Positions 61,501-64,000 of a DNA stretch of 64,000 bases are shown here, in pieces. This DNA comes from Apostichopus japonicus. Taxonomy: Eukaryota; Echinodermata; Holothuroidea; Aspidochirotida; Stichopodidae. Numbering within the stretch: the stretch's first letter is position 1; each line of letters starts with the position of its first letter. Position numbers and translations under genes: made by a program. Under the pieces are notes generated by a model. That model saw only the letters and a program-made list of their open reading frames with translations. It did not search any database and was not told where the DNA came from. The DNA is taken from NCBI RefSeq assembly GCF_037975245.1, contig NC_092572.1, forward strand, positions 17,772,273 to 17,836,272, read 5' to 3'.

Positions 61501-63804
61501 TAACACGGGTGCAAATATAAATTAACGCTCTGCTAGTTTATAAGTATTTTCACAGTAACGATAATAGAACCAAAAGTTAAACTACCAATCTGCTTCAAGT
61601 TTGGAAAAAACAAAGACCCACAGAAGTAGAGATCTAGTTTATGATGGCCCTTAAAAGTTAGGTTTAATGTTTTGTTTTTTATTTTAATGTTTTTTTTCTT
61701 ATGCAAAGTACTTACAGAAGGCTAATCCCTGAATTGAAACATAAGTTAACACAGGATGTCATTCAAAATAGATTTTCCAATCAATTTACATTGTGAGGAA
61801 ACCGAGCCATGATCACACATTGAGTACCTCGCACGATATCTAAGGTCTTCAGTAGAAATACTGCCCGTCAATTATGCTACAAATTCAACCATTGGTCACT
61901 CATGTTCAATCATTGAGTCGCATTACGAAAGCCACACTCACATGTACGCAAGCTAGGGAAAGAGGGGCGAGGGAGGGTTGGTTGTTAGAAACCTTATGTA
62001 GCTGCCAAGGAAAGAAACTACTCAGTAATTAGTTACATGGAGACTTTACAATAGTTGGTAGTTACTTGTAGGAGAGGTCAGTCGATCGGCGAGCCAGCAT
62101 AGCAATAAATTAAGACGTCACGACACCTACTGTAAGCATATTATTTTGTAGGCTCATCCATGCGCACAGTGTTAAATGGTGACCATCTCATTCTAGGCAG
62201 GGTAGAACGAGAGTGCTAAGGTTGTGGGGAGACAGGCAAGCGAGGAGCAAAGTAAACTTCCTGTTAACAGCAAATTTTCTGCAGCACTTTCCTTTTGGCA
62301 TACAGTCAGTATATATAGTCTATATATAAATGTTTTATTGTCTAATACAGTCCATGCTAAGTTCCATACTCCGTACAAAGTTCATCAACCAGATCAAATA
62401 GCAGGGACAGATTAATTACCCTCCTACCCTGATATGGTAACAATATAACATTTAATGTACTGGTACGGTACTGAGGTAACTCAGCACAGTATGAATACAG
62501 GTAGTACTGTATATCGTTGTGGATCGCTGTGGTTAAGTTGTTAAAGCAATGGACTGGCGATGGACGGGCGATCTAAGCATTGCATGTTCCAGTCCTGGCT
62601 AGATCATGATGTTGTGTCCTCGAGCAAGGAACTTAATCTCCATTGCCTCTCTTCACCCAAGTGTATAATAAATATATCGCCAAGTGCCACTGCTTGGAGT
62701 TACCAAATACCTTGTATATATGATTATACTCACCCAAGTGCCACTGCTTGGAGTTACCAAATACCTCGTATATATGATACTCACCAAGTGCCACTGCTTG
62801 GAGTTATCAAATACCTCGTATGTATGATTATACTCACCAAGTGCCACTACCTTGTATATGATACTCACCAAGTGCCACTGCTTGGAGTTATCAAATACCT
62901 CGTATATGATACTCACCAAGTGCCACTGCTTGGAGTTATCAAATACCTCGTATATGATACTCACCAAGTGCCACTGCTTGGGGTTATCAAATACCTCGTA
63001 TATATGATACTCACCAAGTGCCACTGCTTGGGGTTATCAAATACCTTGTTAAATACATGATTATAATCACCAAGTGCCACTGCTTGGAGTTATCAAATAC
63101 CTCATATACATAATAATACTCACCAAGTGCCACTGCTTGGAGTTATCAAATACCTCATATATATGATACTCACCAAGTGCCACTGCTTGGGGTTATCAAA
63201 TACCTTGTTAAATACATGAATATATACTCACCAAGTGCCACTGCTTGGGGTACATTGGATCCTCAAATTCCACGACAGACCTCTTGCTCCGGCGTCGGAT
63301 CCATTGCCTGTGAGCCCACTCCACGCTCGGATCATTCCTCAAGATGAGTTCTGTTTCCTCCTGAATGGATTTTATCCAGGACGAATCCATCGTACCGTTC
63401 AGGGCCTCCAGGAAGAGTTTGTGCATGAAGAGATAATGGCCGTACAACTCGCCGACTTGTCCGTGGTTTCTCAACGAGGCACCGTAGGCGATCTCGTCCG
63501 CCAGGAGATCGAGACGAGTCCTGTTATTGGAGTGCTTACGGTGGGAGGTGGTCTGAAGTTTCACTCCCCACGAGAGCGTATTTTGCATTGCACTGGAAGA
63601 AATTTGAATCTCGCCGGGCGTGAGCTCCTTGTGGACGACCCGGGGTAAAAACTGTAGGAACATGCCGTAAGTACTGATCGGTAGGACAAAGAAGGTTAAG
63701 AAAGCTATTGCATGAAAACTGTGGCTCTGAAAGAAGAAGGCACCAAAAGCGGGCGGGCTCGTGACCGGATACTTCCAAGCCGCTCCCATAGCGACAGTCA
63801 CCAT
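26048..63804 (-). CDS. PCSK7-like: Proprotein convertase, PCSK7-like (14 coding exons)
   Basis: Spliced from 14 exons (listed separately) into 925 residues. All phases agree and all introns are GT-AG. It is a calcium-dependent subtilisin/kexin-type endoprotease of the secretory pathway that cuts precursor proteins after paired basic residues. Order of parts: hydrophobic segment 30-52 (signal peptide or anchor), prodomain to the autocleavage site RSKR at 172-175, catalytic domain with Asp222 (VIDDG), His265 ([10 protein letters not shown]), oxyanion Asn365 (SGNGG) and Ser443 ([10 protein letters not shown]), P domain about 479-650, linker, transmembrane helix 702-723, cytosolic tail 724-925. 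The lack of a Cys-rich region between P domain and membrane separates it from furin and PCSK5/6 and fits PCSK7, as does the sequence around [11 protein letters not shown] and [10 protein letters not shown]. The tail, about 200 acidic and Ser-rich residues, is longer than the roughly 100 of vertebrate PCSK7. Cys724 next to the membrane could be palmitoylated. The start ATG has an ACCATGG context. Confidence 0.88.
27617..27950. mobile_element. Short element with imperfect inverted ends (MITE-like)
   Basis: In intron 13. The left arm (GTAAAAGTAAGTAGGCCTGACG, TCGATCCTAGCAGGATGTTC) is mirrored on the right by the reverse complement of GTAAAAGTAAGTTGGCCGGC and TCCTAGCAGGATCTTCTTC. The interior of about 200 bases is C/T rich without an open frame. 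A fragment of the same family lies at 39527-39585. Confidence 0.55.
27992..28109 (-). CDS. PCSK7-like: PCSK7-like exon 13: extracellular linker before the membrane
   Basis: 118 bases, up to residue 701. [11 protein letters not shown] resembles the short linker of PCSK7; it has one sequon (NLT) and a single Cys, and no furin-type Cys-rich repeat. Acceptor TGCAG, donor GTAAGT. Confidence 0.82.
29135..29222 (-). CDS. PCSK7-like: PCSK7-like exon 12: end of P domain
   Basis: 88 bases. Encodes [13 protein letters not shown], the usual closing strand of a P domain, and the start of the juxtamembrane linker. Acceptor TGTAG, donor GTAAGT. Confidence 0.88.
30058..30152 (-). CDS. PCSK7-like: PCSK7-like exon 11: P domain
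   Basis: 95 bases. Encodes [20 protein letters not shown], matching the conserved W-F-S-T-V-x-C-W-G-E core of the PCSK7 P domain. Acceptor AACAG, donor GTGAGG. Confidence 0.9.
30400..31101. repeat. CCCT tetranucleotide tract with higher-order structure, intron 10
   Basis: About 700 bases of CCTC/CCCT repeat. Blocks of pure (CCCT)n alternate with a near-identical spacer containing CCATCCATCTCCATCCCTCC and ending in TTCAGT, repeated at about 30600, 30790 and 30960. In the sense orientation of the convertase transcript it reads GGGA repeats. Long open frames through it in several readings are a by-product of the repeat. Confidence 0.95.
31195..31351 (-). CDS. PCSK7-like: PCSK7-like exon 10: P domain
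   Basis: 157 bases. Carries [20 protein letters not shown] and [15 protein letters not shown], the typical first half of the P-domain beta-sandwich. Acceptor TTCAG, donor GTGAGT in phase 2. Confidence 0.9.
32261..32471 (-). CDS. PCSK7-like: PCSK7-like exon 9: end of catalytic domain, start of P domain
   Basis: 211 bases, residues 479-549. Contains [20 protein letters not shown] and [12 protein letters not shown]. Acceptor AACAG, donor GTAAGT. Confidence 0.9.
32530..32880. repeat. 18-base minisatellite, intron 8
   Basis: About 19 units of the type ACAACAGGATGAGTATGA / ACAACAGGATCAGTATGATT. The centre (32690-32790) is very homogeneous, the edges are more diverged. Confidence 0.9.
33340..33507 (-). 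CDS. PCSK7-like: PCSK7-like exon 8: catalytic Ser
   Basis: 168 bases, 56 codons (residues 423-478). Holds [16 protein letters not shown], the serine motif [11 protein letters not shown] (Ser443) and [14 protein letters not shown]. Acceptor CTCAG, donor GTGAGT. Confidence 0.92.
34234..34337 (-). CDS. PCSK7-like: PCSK7-like exon 7: PYYAEEC region of the catalytic domain
   Basis: 104 bases, residues 388-422, [20 protein letters not shown] and on. Acceptor CACAG, donor GTGAGT. Confidence 0.9.
34694..34900 (+). mobile_element. tRNA-derived SINE, 5' truncated
   Basis: Starts inside the tRNA-like head at the B box (CAGTTCGAGTCACTCC), continues with the common body, the CCTGCTTGCAGG hairpin and a (ATAC)n tail. 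Same family as 51913-52135; antisense to the host gene. Confidence 0.8.
35507..35818. mobile_element. hAT-like MITE with target-site duplication
   Basis: 312 bases with inverted ends CAGTGGCAGAGC and CAGTGGCGGAGC (right end read in reverse). The 9-base direct repeat GCATCCCTT lies left (35493-35501) and right (35818-35826); hAT insertions make 8-base duplications, so CATCCCTT is the likely one. Five bases (CCACC) separate the left repeat from the CAGTGG terminus. There is no transposase frame. Confidence 0.7.
38515..38960. repeat. Degenerate tandem repeat of about 65 bases, intron 6
   Basis: Recurring pieces GAGCTGCTCCTACCTAGCCA and CCACTTTGCTGTTTCAAA, with two nearly identical units at 38655-38790 and more diverged ones on both sides. 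Confidence 0.75.
40370..40508 (-). CDS. PCSK7-like: PCSK7-like exon 6: oxyanion-hole Asn
   Basis: 139 bases, residues 342-388. Contains [10 protein letters not shown] (Asn365) and [18 protein letters not shown]. Acceptor TCCAG, donor GTGAGA. Confidence 0.9.
40905..41085. repeat. GGGTACCAATGA-type minisatellite, intron 5
   Basis: About ten units of 15-18 bases of the type GGGGTGCCAATGACTTGGGTACCAATGATG. Each unit carries a KpnI-like palindrome GGTACC or its GGTGCC variant. Confidence 0.9.
41501..41555 (-). CDS. PCSK7-like: PCSK7-like exon 5: [14 protein letters not shown] motif
   Basis: 55 bases, residues 323-341. The [14 protein letters not shown] block is a hallmark of kexin/furin-type convertases and helps form the substrate pocket. 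Acceptor CACAG, donor GTGAGC. Confidence 0.9.
41825..42010. repeat. Tandem repeat of about 45 bases, intron 4
   Basis: Four units around TTAAACTGCCCTTTATGATA followed by ATATTACACTACATAA. The array ends only a few bases from the exon 4 donor at 42017, so it fills much of the 460-base intron. Confidence 0.85.
42018..42277 (-). CDS. PCSK7-like: PCSK7-like exon 4: catalytic His
   Basis: 260 bases, residues 237-322. Holds [13 protein letters not shown], the His265 motif [10 protein letters not shown] and [16 protein letters not shown]. Acceptor GCAG, donor GTAATA, ending in phase 2. Confidence 0.9.
42808..42955 (-). mobile_element. tRNA-derived SINE, second family
   Basis: On the minus strand the A box TAGCCTAGTGGTTAGGG and B box GGTTCGAAACC are 38 bases apart, followed by a short body and an (ACAC)n tail. 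The head differs from the SINE family at 51913, so it is a separate lineage. Confidence 0.65.
45655..45975. repeat. Degenerate ACACTGGTTA repeat, intron 3
   Basis: Seven or so units of about 45-50 bases with ACACACTGGTTATATTCTGT, ACAAACTAGTTACATAGAG and GACTGGTTGCATA. Confidence 0.8.
47040..47610. repeat. AGGTAAGACTT minisatellite, intron 3
   Basis: About 570 bases of 10-11 base units (AGGTAAGACTT, AGGTCAGACCT) with a recurring variant CTAGTGAAGACATAGGTAAT every 60-70 bases, so a two-level repeat. It lies about 245 bases inside intron 3 from exon 3. Confidence 0.9.
47855..47892 (-). CDS. PCSK7-like: PCSK7-like exon 3: 38-base micro-exon
   Basis: Codes the link [12 protein letters not shown] (residues 225-236) between the Asp and His motifs; convertases have an equivalent stretch of the same length here. 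Acceptor CCAAG, donor GTGAGT, phases 1 and 0 match both neighbours. Confidence 0.85.
49281..51290. repeat. Satellite-like array of about 12 units of 167-172 bases, intron 2
   Basis: Each unit contains GATACAGTCTGCAACAGATC, TTGGAGGATGGAAGGACC, GATCCAACAGTAATACACAC and a TTCATTAAATATTGAGATAT spacer. Units from 50070 to 51250 share more variants (TTAGATGTTTGGACGATGG) than the earlier ones, which suggests at least two rounds of local amplification. Confidence 0.93.
51913..52135 (+). mobile_element. Full-length tRNA-derived SINE
   Basis: Begins with GGAGTGTTAGCTCAGTGG, B box GATTCGAGTC and CACTCC; then the shared body and the CCTGCTTGCAGG hairpin. The tail (ATATACATA) is short. Both Pol III promoter boxes are intact. 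It lies in intron 2, antisense to the host gene. Confidence 0.82.
52239..52335 (-). CDS. PCSK7-like: PCSK7-like exon 2: catalytic Asp
   Basis: 97 bases, residues 192-224, acceptor CTAG, donor GTAAGT. Contains [17 protein letters not shown] and the catalytic Asp222 in VIDDG. Confidence 0.9.
53875..54265. repeat. Degenerate tandem repeat of about 60 bases, intron 1
   Basis: Seven units of the type AGGATCAGTATTGGCTACCA, TAGACTTAACTGCTTGTGTC, AAACAC. Single diverged units continue to about 54535. Confidence 0.85.
55152..55340. repeat. 99-base tandem duplication, intron 1
   Basis: 55152-55250 is repeated from 55251 essentially without change. The length is a multiple of three, so an open frame crosses both copies, but there is no gene context. 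Confidence 0.9.
55380..55560. repeat. AT dinucleotide microsatellite, intron 1
   Basis: About 180 bases of (AT)n with a few TTTATA and CTATAT variants. Confidence 0.95.
59575..60395. repeat. 26-base minisatellite TTCTTGTACTTAATTAGGGG, intron 1
   Basis: Roughly 30 units of TTCTTGTACTTAATTAGGGG plus TACTCA with small variants. A block of units near 59750-59830 is repeated at 60105-60190 in the same order of variants, which indicates duplication of a multi-unit block. Confidence 0.93.
62520..62670 (+). mobile_element. SINE-like element, third type
   Basis: A tRNA-like head without a good A box (GTGGTTAAGTTGTTAAAGCA) and a diverged B box (GTTCCAGTCC), followed by GTGTCCTCGAGCAAGGAACT and CTCTCTTCACCCAAGTGTAT, a block I associate with conserved SINE cores of marine invertebrates. 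Its end runs into the splice-donor minisatellite. Confidence 0.5.
62675..63231 (-). repeat. Minisatellite built from the exon 1/intron 1 donor boundary
   Basis: About eleven units of 48-57 bases. In the sense (minus) direction each carries CCAAGCAGTGGCACTTG followed, in most units, by GTGAGT, and then GATAACT-type linker with AT-rich spacer. This equals the last 17-18 bases of exon 1 plus the true donor. The partial unit near 62841 has lost part of the exon-like piece, the unit near 63070 has GTGATT, and the unit near 62680 has lost the GT. Confidence 0.93.
63232..63804 (-). CDS. PCSK7-like: PCSK7-like exon 1: signal/anchor segment and prodomain
   Basis: Codes residues 1-191. The start was chosen for its strong initiation context (ACCATGG); a second Met lies at position 6. 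It includes the hydrophobic stretch 30-52, the prodomain and the processing site RRRSKR ending at 175, then the start of the mature enzyme to KQWHL. It ends in phase 0 at donor GTGAGT. The last 18 exon bases and this donor are the source of a minisatellite in the intron. Confidence 0.88.
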
Positions 63805-64000
63805 GGTAACTTGAGAACCGAGGAAGAGTTGAAACTCGCCCCTGACGAAATGTTGGCAGACAGAGTTCGCGCTGTTTTCATTTCAGAGAAACTTTGTGGC
63901 TGAAGAAAAGGGAAACAGAATCGGTCAAGTTGGAGTTAGAAACTAGAACAAGAAAGTGGGAAAGCTAACTGGCGATAATTTGCGTTTAAAACAAGATGAG
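63805..64000 (-). promoter_or_regulatory. 5' flank / likely 5' UTR of PCSK7-like gene
   Basis: The sequence upstream of the ATG at 63804 is moderately GC-rich near the start codon and contains no TATA box that I can place. The window ends 196 bases upstream, so the promoter is probably partly outside. Confidence 0.35.

Larger units (their letters stand above)
52336..63231 (-). other. Intron 1 of PCSK7-like gene
   Basis: 10.9 kb. Holds a two-copy repeat of about 100 bases (52905-53070), a degenerate array (53875-54265), a 99-base duplication (55152-55340), an AT microsatellite (55380-55560), A/T homopolymers (57606-57622, 59023-59042), a large array (59575-60395), a SINE-like element (62520-62670) and the splice-donor minisatellite. 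I see no supported gene or exon within it. Confidence 0.65.

Overview
This window is genomic DNA of an animal, most likely a marine invertebrate. Genes are split by GT-AG introns, non-coding DNA is very rich in tandem repeats, and tRNA-derived SINEs, a LINE fragment and short inverted-repeat elements are present. An echinoderm-like deuterostome would fit, but nothing here fixes the species. No operons, CRISPR arrays or bacterial signals are present.

Left part (1-22 kb, + strand): a tandem array of three related units (about 209-9156, 9157-16661, 16662-21953). Each unit carries a five-exon gene for a small secreted protein whose spliced translation has the layout of an ML (MD-2-related lipid-recognition) domain. 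The genes in units B and C can be assembled into intact 168-residue proteins. The gene in unit A is broken: a 5-bp loss right after the exon 3 acceptor and a deletion of about 930 bp remove most of exon 3 and all of exon 4. Units A and B carry a large Tyr/Glu-coding-looking minisatellite in intron 1 that C lacks. Between the genes lie SINE copies, one with a LINE 3' end nested inside it, and an internal sub-duplication in unit A. Unit C keeps the uninterrupted SINE.

Middle (22-26 kb): no recognised gene. It holds an AT microsatellite, G/C-poor sequence, and probably the 3' UTR of the next gene. One exon-like segment near 25.1 kb is left open.

Right part (26-63.8 kb, - strand): one gene of 14 coding exons that splices, with phases agreeing at every junction, into a 925-residue proprotein convertase. 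It has a hydrophobic N-terminus, a prodomain ending at RSKR, a subtilisin-like catalytic domain with Asp222/His265/Asn365/Ser443, a P domain, no Cys-rich region, one transmembrane helix and a tail of about 200 residues. This is the PCSK7 layout. Its introns are unusual: most carry a different tandem repeat. These include a 700-bp CCCT tract, a 12-copy satellite of about 170 bp, and a minisatellite made from the exon 1/intron 1 splice-donor boundary itself.

The ML proteins (secreted lipid binding) and the convertase (secretory-pathway processing) are not evidently a functional unit; they are just neighbours, and their 3' ends face each other.
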